This document shows, in pieces, positions 19,713 through 28,649 of a stretch of 61,928 bases of DNA. Origin of the DNA: Sphaerisporangium sp. (GTDB taxonomy: Bacteria; Actinomycetota; Actinomycetes; Streptosporangiales; Streptosporangiaceae). The position numbers and the translations under genes were made by a program. The first letter of the stretch is position 1. Every line of letters starts with the position of its first letter. The stretch lies in contig JAOPYI010000181.1 in NCBI GenBank assembly GCA_025964675.1, forward strand, positions 1-61,928, read 5' to 3'. The notes beneath the pieces were generated by a model that made no database searches, was not told where the DNA came from, and worked only from the letters and a program-made list of their open reading frames with translations.

Positions 19713-20024
19713 TTACTTCTCGATGATCGCGAGAACGTCACGAGCGGAGAGCACGAGGTACTCCTCGCCGCCGTACTTGACCTCGGTGCCGCCGTACTTG
19801 CTGTAGAGGACGATGTCCCCTTCCTTGACGTCGAGCGGAATCCGCTTCTCGCCGTCTTCGTCCCAGTTGCCAGGACCCGCCGCGAGGACCTTGCCCTCTT
19901 GCGGCTTTTCCTTGGCGGTGTCTGGGATGACCAGACCGGAAGCGGTCGTCTGCTCGGCCTCAAGCGGCTGGACCACGATGCGGTCGCCGAGCGGCTTAAC
20001 GGGAACCTTGGTGGCGGTCGTCAC
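19713..20024 (-). CDS. groES: Co-chaperonin GroES
   Basis: A 103-residue GroES, the lid of the GroEL chamber. [19 protein letters not shown] at the start and [24 protein letters not shown] near the end are family hallmarks, with the mobile loop around [17 protein letters not shown]. Translation starts at GTG 20024 after GGGGAGGT. First gene of the groES-groEL operon; the CIRCE operator lies about 95 bases upstream, so heat induction through HrcA is expected. Confidence 0.98.
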   Translation of the reverse strand: MTTATKVPVKPLGDRIVVQPLEAEQTTASGLVIPDTAKEKPQEGKVLAAGPGNWDEDGEKRIPLDVKEGDIVLYSKYGGTEVKYGGEEYLVLSARDVLAIIEK

Positions 20025-20118
20025 GATCGGACCTCCCCTTCAGATTGTGATGATGAGCTGAAGAGGCGACCAGCGGCCTGCCGTCGCGGGTGGTAGACCT
20101 GCCTCGTCGCATTTTGAC

Positions 20119-20145
20119 TTGGCACTCTCACTAGGCGAGTGCCAA
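20119..20145 (-). promoter_or_regulatory. CIRCE operator (HrcA binding site)
   Basis: TTGGCACTC, nine bases, GAGTGCCAA: the classic CIRCE arrangement, with G/C in place of A/T at position 3 of each arm relative to the consensus TTAGCACTC-N9-GAGTGCTAA. Upstream of groES. HrcA represses at this site at normal temperature. Confidence 0.95.
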
Positions 20146-20328
20146 CACTGAACAGTATGCAAGGGCGCCGACACAGTCAACACGGACAGGCCGTCCCAGG
20201 TCAGTACGGTTCCCGTACCGGCCAGAACGACGGTACAACTCACCCGAAATGTCTGCCTCGGCGCCGGGTCGCGCACGTTGGGGGCTCCGTTCCCGTAGAG
20301 GTCCCGAGAGGCGCTAGCGTCGGGAGAC

Positions 20329-21519
20329 GTGGACCTCGACGCTTTCCGCGACTTGCTGACCCCCCGCGGGCAGAAGGCCCTCGGCGATGCCGTGGAAGCC
20401 CTCACCGAAGACCTCGACCCCGTCCTCGCCGCCAGCCGCCTGAGGAAGACCTACGACGCGCCGCTCACCGCCGCCGCCCTCACGCAGGCACGGCTCCGGG
20501 CGCGCGGGGCCGTGAAGTTCGGCGCGGACGCCGCCCGCATGTACTTCACCCCCGACGGCCTTGAGCAGGCGACCCGGGCCGAGGTGGCCGCCCATCGGGC
20601 CCGCCGCTTCCTGCCCGGCACGCGGGTGGCCGACGCCTGCTGCGGCATCGGCGGCGACCTGATCGCGCTGGCCCGCGCCGGTTGCGAGGTCGACGCCGTG
20701 GACCTCGATCCGCTCACGGTGGAGGTGGCGCGGGCCAACGCGCTCGCGCTGGAGCTCGGCGACCGCGTCACGGTCCGCACGGCCGACGCGTCCGAGGTCG
20801 ACCCCGCGGCGTACGACGTGCTGTTCGCCGACCCCGCCAGGCGGTCAGGCAACAGGCGCGTCTTCGACCCGATGGCGTACTCCCCGCCGTGGCCGGCCGT
20901 TCTGGACCTGGTCGCACGGGCGCGCGCCGCGTGCCTGAAGGTCGCGCCCGGCATCCCGTACGAGCTGATCCCGGCGGGCGCGGACGCCGAGTGGGTGTCC
21001 TTCCGCGGCGAGGTCAAGGAGGCCGTCCTGTGGACCGGCGCCTTCGCCACGAGCCCGGGGGCGGCTGAGGAGACCGGTCGCAGGGCCACGTTGCTCCCCT
21101 CGGGTGAGACGCTGACCACCGACCCGTCCCTCGGTCCCGCCGGCCACGGACCCGTGGCGAGATTCCTGTACGAGCCGGACGGCGCCGCGATCAGGGCCCA
21201 TCTGGTGGCCGAGGTGGCGGCCCTGGTAGGCGGCCACCTGCTCGACCCGCACATCGCCTACATCACCGGCGACACATCCGCCGTCACGCCGTGGGCCTCG
21301 CGGTACGAAGTCCTGGAGACGCTGCCGTTCTCACTGAAACGCCTGCGCGCGGCGCTTCGCGAGCGCCGGATCGGCACGCTCACCCTCAAGAAACGCGGCT
21401 CCGCGCTAGACCTGGAGCGCCTTCGCAAAGATCTGCGCCTTTCTGGTGACAAATCGTGTGTTGTAGTTCTTACCAGAATCGGCGAACGACCTTTCGCATT
21501 TATCTGCGAACCGTCCTGA
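20329..21519 (+). CDS. SAM-dependent methyltransferase with THUMP-like C-terminal domain
   Basis: A 396-residue protein. The central Rossmann methyltransferase shows motif I VADACCGIGGDLIALA, the acidic end of beta-2 in VDAVDLDPLTVEVA, and the catalytic-loop-like FADPARRSGNRR. The C-terminal part (from about residue 300, ITGDTSAVTPWASRYEVLE and RIGTLTLKKRGSALD) matches the THUMP-like RNA-binding domain of this actinobacterial family. An RNA substrate is likely but unknown. GTG start at 20329 lies eight bases after TAGCGT, consistent with a leaderless message; GGGAGA is also present but close. Divergent from groES. Confidence 0.85.
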   Translation: MDLDAFRDLLTPRGQKALGDAVEALTEDLDPVLAASRLRKTYDAPLTAAALTQARLRARGAVKFGADAARMYFTPDGLEQATRAEVAAHRARRFLPGTRVADACCGIGGDLIALARAGCEVDAVDLDPLTVEVARANALALELGDRVTVRTADASEVDPAAYDVLFADPARRSGNRRVFDPMAYSPPWPAVLDLVARARAACLKVAPGIPYELIPAGADAEWVSFRGEVKEAVLWTGAFATSPGAAEETGRRATLLPSGETLTTDPSLGPAGHGPVARFLYEPDGAAIRAHLVAEVAALVGGHLLDPHIAYITGDTSAVTPWASRYEVLETLPFSLKRLRAALRERRIGTLTLKKRGSALDLERLRKDLRLSGDKSCVVVLTRIGERPFAFICEPS

Positions 21520-21721
21520 CCTGCGCCGATGGCAAACCAGGGCAATCCAGCGATAATCACGATCTTTTAATGTCGGCCCCGAAAGTCTCCTGCCGAACGA
21601 CTACAGTTGGCCAGCGCGGGATTTTGCCTGATCGACGGTTTACCCGCTTATTCGTCACGCCAGACAACCGGACCAATCCCACCGCTGTGCGGCCGGCCGC
21701 CCGCGAGTGAAGGAGCTTTCG

Positions 21722-23269
21722 GTGGATCACTCCAACCACACCCTCCTCCAGGCGGGAAGCCAGACCGCCATCTCCGACCGGATGCGCGAGCTCCTCGCCA
21801 GGGCGGCACAGGACCATGTGTACGAGCAGCGCACCCAGGGCGCCGTGCTTGACGAGATCCGGCAGCGCCTCGAAGGCATGGAGTGGCTTCTGCGGGAGGT
21901 CCGCGAACGCGAGCTGGGTGGCCTGAGCGGTGCCCTTGAGGAGGTCAGCGGCCAGCTCGGCGAGCTCGCCACCCGCCCTCCGGCGTGGGCCGAGGGCCTG
22001 GCCCAGCACGTCGAGGTCGTACGCGACCGGGTGGACGGGGTGGGCAACCGCCTCGCCGGCCTCGGCGACCGCATCGAGTCGGTCGGCGACCGCGTCGAGT
22101 TGGTCGGCGACCGCGTCAAGCCCATCTCCGAGCTCCCCAGCCTGTGGACCGACCTCTCCACCGTGCGCGAAGGGGTCGCCGAGTCCCTGAAGCGCATCCA
22201 GGCGGTCCTCGACGGCAACCAGGGCATGCCGGAGCGCATGGAGGAGCTGACGAGGCGGCTCGGCCAGCTCAACTCCAGCATGGAGGTCGCAGCGGGCCGC
22301 TTCACCCGGGTCGACAAGGCGCTGCTCGACCTCACCCAGCGCACCGAGCGGCTCGAGGGCGGCGTGCTCGACCTCAGCGAGGGCCTGGAGGAGACGCTCG
22401 CCTCGTCGATCGAGAGGCTCACCGGCTCGGTCGAGCAACTGGCCGGCAAGGTCGACGGGATGACCGCCAAGCTGGCCGACGCCGAGACCCGGCTGGAGGA
22501 CCGTCTCGGAGACGTCGACGTCCGGCTCGCGGGCTTCGATGGACGCCTCGACGGCGTCGACGGCCACCTCGAAGGTGTGGCGGGACGGCTGGAAACCATG
22601 GACGGCCATCTCGAGGGCCTCGCGGGGCGGATGGACGGCGTGGACGGGCACCTGGCCGGCTTCGACGGGCGGTTCGACGGCGTGGACGGCCACCTCGGGG
22701 CCGTCGAAGGGCGGCTGGAGACGGTCGACGTGCGGCTCCAGAGCGTCGACGGGCGCATCGAGACGACCGGCGCCTGCCTCGCCGGCGTCGACGGCCGCCT
22801 GGCCGGCGTCGACGAGCGGCTCACCGAGGTGGGCGGCAACATCTCCGCGCACGACCAGCGCTTCGGTGCCATCGAGGAGGCCTTCGAGGGGGTCAACGAG
22901 CGGCTGGAGATGGTCGACGACCGGGTGGAGGCGGTCAACCAGCGGGTCGGCCAGCTTCCGGGCCTGCTGGAGGTCGGCGAGGTGCACAAGCGCGTCGGCG
23001 AGCTGATCAGCGCCCACGGCGAAGGCCAGGACAAGCGGTTCGACACGCTCGACGAGCGGATGGCCGAGACCGCCGCCGCCATGCCCTCCCTGACGGAGCT
23101 GACGGAGCTGGTACGTGCGCGCCCCGACCGCGACCAGCTCTCCGAGACGGTAGACGAGATCATCCAGCCGACCCACAACGACCTCACCCGCAGGCTGGGC
23201 GCCCTGGAGGAGACCATGCTGGCGCTCGCCGAAGCCCTCCTCCGCCCCGCCCGCACCGCCAAGGACTGA
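21722..23269 (+). CDS. Long heptad-repeat coiled-coil protein, function unknown
   Basis: A 515-residue protein starting at GTG 21722, which has AAGGAG six bases upstream. It has no signal peptide or membrane segment. The first 65 residues are helical and non-repetitive. From about residue 95 to 440 there is an almost unbroken heptad pattern, clearest around 255-375 with units such as VDGHLEG, VAGRLET, VDGRLAG, where a hydrophobic residue alternates with Asp-Gly and Leu at fixed spacing. The final 70 residues include a leucine-rich helical end. The pattern predicts a rod-like oligomer resembling phage fibre, apolipoprotein or cytoskeletal coiled coils. I do not recognise a named family. The gene stands alone between two convergently arranged blocks. 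Confidence 0.8.
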   Translation: MDHSNHTLLQAGSQTAISDRMRELLARAAQDHVYEQRTQGAVLDEIRQRLEGMEWLLREVRERELGGLSGALEEVSGQLGELATRPPAWAEGLAQHVEVVRDRVDGVGNRLAGLGDRIESVGDRVELVGDRVKPISELPSLWTDLSTVREGVAESLKRIQAVLDGNQGMPERMEELTRRLGQLNSSMEVAAGRFTRVDKALLDLTQRTERLEGGVLDLSEGLEETLASSIERLTGSVEQLAGKVDGMTAKLADAETRLEDRLGDVDVRLAGFDGRLDGVDGHLEGVAGRLETMDGHLEGLAGRMDGVDGHLAGFDGRFDGVDGHLGAVEGRLETVDVRLQSVDGRIETTGACLAGVDGRLAGVDERLTEVGGNISAHDQRFGAIEEAFEGVNERLEMVDDRVEAVNQRVGQLPGLLEVGEVHKRVGELISAHGEGQDKRFDTLDERMAETAAAMPSLTELTELVRARPDRDQLSETVDEIIQPTHNDLTRRLGALEETMLALAEALLRPARTAKD

Positions 23270-23362
23270 CCCCGGTACCGCATACCATCCCGGCAACGGA
23301 CAGGCTCAGCCGCCGAGTCACCTGCGGCCGATCACCTCGGAATGGACGGGGCCGGCCCAGGG

Positions 23363-24394
23363 TCACATGTGGATGGCGGTCACCGGGAGGGATGAGTCGG
23401 CGGGGATGTCGAGGCGTGACGGGGCCACGCCCGAGGCCACGAGCTCCGACCCCAGGGCCGCGATCATCGCGCCGTTGTCGGTGCACAGCCCCGGCCGGGG
23501 CACCCTCAGGCGCACCCCCGCGGCGTCACACCTCTCCTTCGCCAGGGCGCGCAGCCGGGAGTTGGCGGCGACTCCGCCCCCGATGAGCAGATCCTTCACG
23601 TCGTACTGGCGGCACGCCTGAAGCGCCTTGCGCGTGAGCACGTCGACGACGGCCTCCTGGAAGGACGCGGCAACGTCGGCGATGGGCACGGGCTCCCCCG
23701 AACGCTCCCTGGCCTCCACCCAGCGCGCGACGGCGGTCTTCAGCCCGGAGAAGGAGAAGTCCAGCGTGCCGTCGTCGTACTTCCCGCGAGGGAAGGCGAC
23801 AGCCGTACCCGAGCCTTCTGTGGCGGCGCGGTCGATGTGAGGGCCGCCGGGGAACGGCAGGCCCAGCACCCTCGCCACCTTGTCGAACGCCTCACCTGCC
23901 GCGTCGTCCACGGTGGAGCCGAGGGAGATCACGTCCTTGGCGACGTCCGGGACGAGCAGCAGGGACGAGTGGCCTCCCGACACGAGCATCGCGATCGACG
24001 GCTTGGGCAGCGGGCCGTGCTCCAACTGGTCGACCGCGACGTGCGCGGCCAGGTGGTTGACGCCGTACAGCGGCACGCCGAGGCCGAGCGCGTACGCCTT
24101 GGCGGCGGCGACGCCCACGAGCAGCGCGCCGGCGAGGCCGGGACCCGCGGTGACGGCCACCGCGTCGATGTCGGAGAACCGCAGACCGGCCTGCTCGAAA
24201 GCGCGCTCGACGGTCGGGGTCATCGCCTCCAGGTGGGCGCGTGAGGCCACCTCGGGCACCACGCCGCCGAACCGCGCGTGCTCCTCGACGCTGGAGGCCA
24301 CAGTGTTCGCGAGCAGCGTGTGGCCCCGGACGATGCCGACCCCCGTCTCGTCACAGGAGGTCTCGATGCCCAGCACCAGGGGTTCGTCAGCCAT
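23363..24394 (-). CDS. tsaD: tRNA N6-adenosine threonylcarbamoyltransferase TsaD
   Basis: TsaD transfers threonylcarbamoyl from its adenylate to A37 of ANN-decoding tRNAs, with TsaB and TsaE. The 343-residue protein carries the Kae1/TsaD metal ligands in VNHLAAHV (His114, His118), [11 protein letters not shown] at the start, [11 protein letters not shown], and the nucleotide-binding [11 protein letters not shown]. The ATG at 24394 overlaps the end of rimI by eight bases, giving a tsaB-rimI-tsaD coupled operon. Confidence 0.97.
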   Translation of the reverse strand: MADEPLVLGIETSCDETGVGIVRGHTLLANTVASSVEEHARFGGVVPEVASRAHLEAMTPTVERAFEQAGLRFSDIDAVAVTAGPGLAGALLVGVAAAKAYALGLGVPLYGVNHLAAHVAVDQLEHGPLPKPSIAMLVSGGHSSLLLVPDVAKDVISLGSTVDDAAGEAFDKVARVLGLPFPGGPHIDRAATEGSGTAVAFPRGKYDDGTLDFSFSGLKTAVARWVEARERSGEPVPIADVAASFQEAVVDVLTRKALQACRQYDVKDLLIGGGVAANSRLRALAKERCDAAGVRLRVPRPGLCTDNGAMIAALGSELVASGVAPSRLDIPADSSLPVTAIHM

Positions 24395-24863
24395 TTGCGC
24401 TCTCCACGCCGCTGTTCAGCTTTCTCATCATCATCACCGCGTCGGTTCCGTCGTCGTAGTAGTCGCGGCGCAGGCCGATGCGCTCGAACCCGAAGCGTTC
24501 GTACATCGCCTGCGCGGGCGGGTTGTCCGCCCGGACCTCCAGGAACACCGCCGTCGCGCCGCGGCGTACGGCCTCGGCGAGCAGCTCCTTCAGCATCGCG
24601 CTGCCGACGCCGACACGCTGCATCGGCGCGCTCACGGCGATCGTCTGGACGTCCGCCTGGTCACCGGCCGCCGCCAGCCCGGCGTAGCCCACGATCTCCT
24701 CGCCGGCGACGGCGACGATGTAGTGCCGGGTGCGGGGCTGGTCGGCCAGCTCGCCGCGCAGCATGCCCTCGCTCCACGCGTCAAAAGGGAACGTCGACCG
24801 CTCGATGCGCATGACCGCGGGCAGATCGTCTTCGGTCATCTGCCGCAGCGTCGCGGCACTCAC
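24387..24863 (-). CDS. rimI: Ribosomal protein S18 alanine N-acetyltransferase
   Basis: A 158-residue GNAT acetyltransferase, RimI type, encoded between tsaB and tsaD as in most bacteria. Acetyl-CoA binding is seen in [17 protein letters not shown] with the adjacent [20 protein letters not shown] that ends the GNAT core. Acetylates the N-terminus of S18 and possibly other proteins. The GTG start overlaps the tsaB stop by four bases (GTGA). Confidence 0.93.
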   Translation of the reverse strand: MSAATLRQMTEDDLPAVMRIERSTFPFDAWSEGMLRGELADQPRTRHYIVAVAGEEIVGYAGLAAAGDQADVQTIAVSAPMQRVGVGSAMLKELLAEAVRRGATAVFLEVRADNPPAQAMYERFGFERIGLRRDYYDDGTDAVMMMRKLNSGVESANG

Positions 24864-25522
24864 GCGGTCACCTTCTTCGGAGGACCTGGCACCCGGGCGT
24901 CCGGCCGGCGAAGGTAGATCGGGGCGGGCGAGGTGAGGACTCCATCGTCCGTGCCCGCGGCGAGGTGCTCGGCGGCGAGCGCGGCCAGCGCACCGGCCAG
25001 CGGATAGTCGGGAGCGCCCTCCACCAGCCGCTCATCGCCGAGGATCTCGGCGTACATGCGGGCGCCCGCGCCCACCACGGCCAGCTCGCCTGGCACGTCG
25101 GCGGGCCGGTCGACCGAGGGCCCTGCCACGCGCGTGCGCATGTCGGCGTAGCGCGCCCAGAACACCTCCTTGCGCCGCGCGTCGGTGGCGACGAGGAACG
25201 GCTCGGTGAGGCCGCTGGCGTAGGCGACCGCGTCCAGGGTGCACACGCCGTACGCCGGGGCTCCGGTCGTGGAAGAGAGCGCCTGGGCGGTCATCAGCCC
25301 GACGCGCAGGCCGGTGTACGGCCCGGGGCCGGAGCCCGCGACGATCGCGGTGACGTCTCTCAGGGAGACCCCCGCCTCGCGCAGGACCTCCTCCACGGAC
25401 GGAACGAGCAGCTCACCGTGGCGGCGCGCGTCGATCGTCGTCGACTCGGCGAGCACGCGGTCACCGTCGTGAAGCGCCGCGGTGACGGCCGGGGTTGCGG
25501 TATCGAAGGCCAAGACCAGCAC
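24860..25522 (-). CDS. tsaB: TsaB, t6A biosynthesis complex subunit
   Basis: TsaB is the inactive paralog that scaffolds TsaD in threonylcarbamoyladenosine synthesis. Residues 1-10 (VLVLAFDTAT) and the segment AGSGPGPYTGLRVGLMTAQAL are family hallmarks. The GTG at 25522, preceded by GAGG, starts exactly at the conserved first beta strand; the longer in-frame start at 25573 would add 17 unsupported residues. That gives 220 residues. TsaE is encoded about 1.5 kb upstream on the same strand, separated by the sortase pair. Confidence 0.96.
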   Translation of the reverse strand: MLVLAFDTATPAVTAALHDGDRVLAESTTIDARRHGELLVPSVEEVLREAGVSLRDVTAIVAGSGPGPYTGLRVGLMTAQALSSTTGAPAYGVCTLDAVAYASGLTEPFLVATDARRKEVFWARYADMRTRVAGPSVDRPADVPGELAVVGAGARMYAEILGDERLVEGAPDYPLAGALAALAAEHLAAGTDDGVLTSPAPIYLRRPDARVPGPPKKVTA

Positions 25523-25642
25523 AAACCTCAAGCTTAGTTGCTCTCGGCAGCGGTTCTCCTCGACGATCGACAATGAAGAACAGCGCCGGTGGTGTGACTA
25601 AGGATGAAGCAAATCCTCGCCGCGGGAGCGGAGCGAGCGCCA

Positions 25643-26194
25643 TCAAGCACGTGAGGCGTAGACGATGATGTTGTCCAGGTACTCGTGGGTCTTGCGGTCG
25701 AAGACGCCGCCGCAGGTTACGAGGCGGAGGCCGTCCTCGACGTAGACCCTTTCCGCGGGGAAGTGGTCCTTCGGCACCTGTTCGATGGAGTCGACCTTGT
25801 ACTGCGCGGTCTTGCCGTCAGTGCGCAGGATCTTGATGACGGCGCCCTTCTTGACGTCGCGCAGGCGGTAGAACACCGCGGGGGCCGTCTTGGTGTCGAC
25901 GTGGCCGATGATCACCGAGGCCCCGGTGTCGCCGGGCACCACGCTCTGGTCGAACCACCCCGCCATCGCGGGTTTCTCGAACGGCGGCAGCTCGACGTCG
26001 CCGTCACCGCTGAGCCCGAGCTTCATCAGCGGGGCCTTCATGTTCAGCGACGGGATGTCGAGACGCTTGGGCGAGGCGGCGGTCGCCTGGCGCGGTGGCG
26101 AGGCGTCACGGCCAGGGCCTGCGAGCGCGAACATGATGGTGCCGGTGACGAACCCGGCCACCACGATCTTCAGCCACTTGGGGGAGTCGGCCAT
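25643..26194 (-). CDS. Class F-like sortase
   Basis: A 183-residue sortase: an N-terminal membrane anchor at about 8-26, then the sortase barrel with the catalytic histidine in IIGHVD (His98) and nucleophile in LVTCGG (Cys161), followed by FDRKTHEYLDNIIVYA, where Arg167 may be the third catalytic residue. The GG after Cys and the short length fit class F enzymes of high-GC Gram-positives. Sortases cleave a sorting signal and join the protein to the cell wall. It lies 22 bases after a gene for an exported protein with a C-terminal helix and basic tail, the likely substrate. No strong Shine-Dalgarno precedes the ATG, so coupling to that gene is likely. Confidence 0.9.
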   Translation of the reverse strand: MADSPKWLKIVVAGFVTGTIMFALAGPGRDASPPRQATAASPKRLDIPSLNMKAPLMKLGLSGDGDVELPPFEKPAMAGWFDQSVVPGDTGASVIIGHVDTKTAPAVFYRLRDVKKGAVIKILRTDGKTAQYKVDSIEQVPKDHFPAERVYVEDGLRLVTCGGVFDRKTHEYLDNIIVYASRA

Positions 26195-26216
26195 CGGGGG
26201 GACAGCGGATCGAAGG

Positions 26217-26873
26217 TCAGCGGGTCCCGGACTTGCGGCGCGCCAAGGCGATACCGCCTCCCAAGGCCGCGAGGAGCGCGAAGACCGTCACTCCCGCCGG
26301 GATGCCCGAGGGCTCGTCAGCCGCTCCGGCCGCCGTGCCGCCACCGCCGGCCCTCGGCGCCTTGGTCGGCACGACGCGGGTGCGGGTGGGCGTGGGGGTG
26401 GCCTTGGGCTTGGCGGTCAGGGTCAGCGTGGCCTTGCCCGTGTCGTTGGTGCCGTCGCACTTGACCTCGACCTGGTAGCGCCCGGCCTTGGCTTTCTGGT
26501 CGATCGGCGCGAAGCCTTGGACCTCGGGCAGTGGCGCGGCCGTCGTCACCGGGGTCGAGGACGCGGCGGGGGTGGCCGGCGCCGGCTGGCTCAGGGTGAC
26601 CAGGCCCGTGAACGAGTCGGAGCGAGCGGTGGCGCGGTAGTCGGTGCCGCCCTGAGGGAGGGGGCAGAAGGCGCGGACGTGGATCGACCTGGTCGCTCCG
26701 CTCTGCACCGTGTCGGGCACGAGCTGGACGCGGATGTCCTGCCGGCTGATCGTCGGCGTCGCCGTGGGCGTCGCCGTGGGCGCCGTGGCGCCGGACTGCG
26801 CTTCGGCCGAACATCCGACACCACCCAAGAGAAGGAATGCTCCAGCAACCGCGACCTGCCCGACCCTGTGCAC
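26217..26873 (-). CDS. Exported protein with C-terminal membrane anchor, putative sortase substrate
   Basis: A 218-residue protein. The signal sequence at 1-21 ends at Cys21 (GGVGC), a weak lipobox. The central domain (about 40-155) is an extracytoplasmic beta-rich part with two cysteines, and a Thr/Pro-rich linker follows. The C-terminus is a hydrophobic helix followed by ARRKSGTR, the layout of a cell-wall sorting signal. A classical LPXTG is absent; EPSGIPAG precedes the helix instead. It may therefore be a non-canonical substrate of the adjacent sortase or simply a membrane protein. GTG start with GGAG eight bases upstream. The region up to tsaE (26874-27060) is relatively AT-rich and probably holds the promoter. 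Confidence 0.75.
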   Translation of the reverse strand: MHRVGQVAVAGAFLLLGGVGCSAEAQSGATAPTATPTATPTISRQDIRVQLVPDTVQSGATRSIHVRAFCPLPQGGTDYRATARSDSFTGLVTLSQPAPATPAASSTPVTTAAPLPEVQGFAPIDQKAKAGRYQVEVKCDGTNDTGKATLTLTAKPKATPTPTRTRVVPTKAPRAGGGGTAAGAADEPSGIPAGVTVFALLAALGGGIALARRKSGTR

Positions 26874-27060
26874 CGTCGCACTCCACTTCGCCCTGCGATC
26901 CGACCCCGCCCGATACGACCATGCCTACGCTTTACTCCACCTGCATACCCAGAAAAATAGGGCCAATCCATTGGAACGATCTTCATTCCGAGGATCCATA
27001 GCAATACGGGCGTGCGTCAAGGCTTGGCTAGAGTACCGGTCTAGATCAACAAAAAGCAGG

Positions 27061-27516
27061 TCAATCAAACGATCGAGGCAACTCAGCCCATCTCGGCCCG
27101 ACACCGCGGAGCCGTACAAGGCGCTCGTCTCCCGCGTCGCCGCGCTCGATGGAGACCTCGAGCCGGTCGTCGGCCAGTCCCTCGACCAGGCCCTCACCCC
27201 ACTCGACCACGGTCACCGAGTCGCCCAGGGATGCGTCGAGGTCGAGGTCGTCGACCTCCAGGGTGCCGCCGAGGCGGTAGGCGTCGGCGTGGACGAGCGC
27301 GGTGCCGCCGGTCAGCGACGGGTGGACCCGGGCGATCACGAACGTCGGCGAGGTGATGGGGCCGCGCACCTTCAGGCCCTCGGCGATGCCCTGCACGAGC
27401 GTGGTCTTGCCCGCGCCCAGCGGGCCGGACAGCACCACGAGGTCGCCGGCGCCGAGGAGCCGCGCGAGCTCCTCGCCCAGCGACCGCATGTCCTCGGTCG
27501 TGGCCGCCCGCCTCAT
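27061..27516 (-). CDS. tsaE: TsaE, t6A biosynthesis ATPase
   Basis: A 151-residue P-loop ATPase that resets the TsaBD complex during t6A synthesis. Walker A is seen at GPLGAGKTTLVQGIAEGL, with TSPTFVIARVH, the DAYRL motif and VVEWGEGL typical of the family. Its start overlaps the stop of the alpha/beta hydrolase by one base (TGATG). Strand and coupling place it in the alr-hydrolase-tsaE transcript. Confidence 0.95.
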   Translation of the reverse strand: MRRAATTEDMRSLGEELARLLGAGDLVVLSGPLGAGKTTLVQGIAEGLKVRGPITSPTFVIARVHPSLTGGTALVHADAYRLGGTLEVDDLDLDASLGDSVTVVEWGEGLVEGLADDRLEVSIERGDAGDERLVRLRGVGPRWAELPRSFD

Positions 27517-28637
27517 CAGGCGTCTCCCGCCGCCGAGGCCCCGCTGAGGCCGTCGTCGAGGCCCCCGATGCCGTCGGTGCCCCCGCCCGCATCGGCGTCC
27601 TGGACCCTCTTGAGCAGCTGGTCGAGCGAGTCGTTGACAGCGGTGGGCTTCTCGAGCAGCACCAGGTGGGAGGCGCCGGGGATCTCGGTGAAGCGGGCCG
27701 ACGGCAGGCCCGCGTTGATCGACTTGCTGTGGTCGGGCGGGGTCAGCCAGTCCTTGTCGCCGACCATGATCTCGGTCGGCACCTTGTCGAGGACGTCGAG
27801 GGCGGCGAGCTTGTCGTGCGACATCAGCGCCGGGTAGAAGTCGGCGATCACGTCCGTCGGCGTGGACCGGATCATCGACTCGGCGAAGTCGACCACCGTG
27901 GGGCTGACGTTGGAGGGATCACCGAACCCGAGGTAGCGCAGGGCCAGGAACGACACGTCGTTTCCGGCCTGCCTGCCCCGGTCGATCAGGGCGGCGCGGC
28001 GGCCCAGCACGGAGACCGCAGGGGTCGCCGCCCAGTGGACCACCTTGGAGATCAGGGCGGGAAGCCCCAGCGTCAGCTCGGCGAGCTTGCCCGCCGAGGT
28101 GGAGATGAGAGCGACGCCGCGGATCTTGTCGCCGAACAGCTCCGGGTGGCTGTCGGCGAGCGCCATGACCGTCATGCCGCCCATGGAGTGACCCACGAGC
28201 ACGCACGGCCCGGGCACCAGCGTCTTGAGGATCTCGCCGAGGTCGGCCCCCAGGCGGTCGATGGTGCAGTCCTCGGCGGGGGTGCGGGTCGAGCGCCCGT
28301 GGCACCGCTGGTCCCAGAAGACCAGGCGGTACGCGTCGCGGAGGTGGCGGCGCTGGTAGTGCCAGGCGTCGAGGTTCAGCGTGTACCCATGGCAGAAGAC
28401 GATGGTCAGCGGGGCGTCCTCCGGGCCGTCGACCTCGGCGTACAACTCGACGCCGTCGGAGGTCTTCACGATCGCCGGACGCCCCCGCAGCTCGCCGAAC
28501 GCCTCGCTCGCCTCGAGGTCGGGCCGCAGGCGGATGCGCCCGACGGCATACCTCTTGGCGAGGGCCGCCGCCGCCAGACCCGCCGAAGCGGTGCCGACGA
28601 CCGCCCCTGCGATTCCGACCCTGCGCCGTGTGGACAT
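27516..28637 (-). CDS. Alpha/beta hydrolase
   Basis: A 373-residue protein with an N-terminal hydrophobic segment (about 6-26, AGAVVGTASAGLAAAALA) and an alpha/beta hydrolase fold: FCHGYTLNLDAW oxyanion region, nucleophile elbow GHSMGGMTVMAL, the acid near VGDKDWLTPP and histidine in GASHLVLLEKP. The tail of about 30 residues is Gly/Asp-rich and probably disordered. The gene order alr-hydrolase-tsaE-tsaB-rimI-tsaD is common in actinobacteria. Substrate unknown. ATG preceded by GAGGAGG. Confidence 0.88.
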   Translation of the reverse strand: MSTRRRVGIAGAVVGTASAGLAAAALAKRYAVGRIRLRPDLEASEAFGELRGRPAIVKTSDGVELYAEVDGPEDAPLTIVFCHGYTLNLDAWHYQRRHLRDAYRLVFWDQRCHGRSTRTPAEDCTIDRLGADLGEILKTLVPGPCVLVGHSMGGMTVMALADSHPELFGDKIRGVALISTSAGKLAELTLGLPALISKVVHWAATPAVSVLGRRAALIDRGRQAGNDVSFLALRYLGFGDPSNVSPTVVDFAESMIRSTPTDVIADFYPALMSHDKLAALDVLDKVPTEIMVGDKDWLTPPDHSKSINAGLPSARFTEIPGASHLVLLEKPTAVNDSLDQLLKRVQDADAGGGTDGIGGLDDGLSGASAAGDA

Positions 28638-28649
28638 CCCGACCTCCTC

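Noticed and set aside
21557-23296. Open reading frame of 579 residues on the minus strand opposite the coiled-coil gene
   Set aside because: It mirrors the high-GC codon pattern of the coiled-coil gene, has no ribosome-binding site and gives repetitive valine/aspartate sequence without a plausible fold. The plus-strand gene has a clear Shine-Dalgarno.
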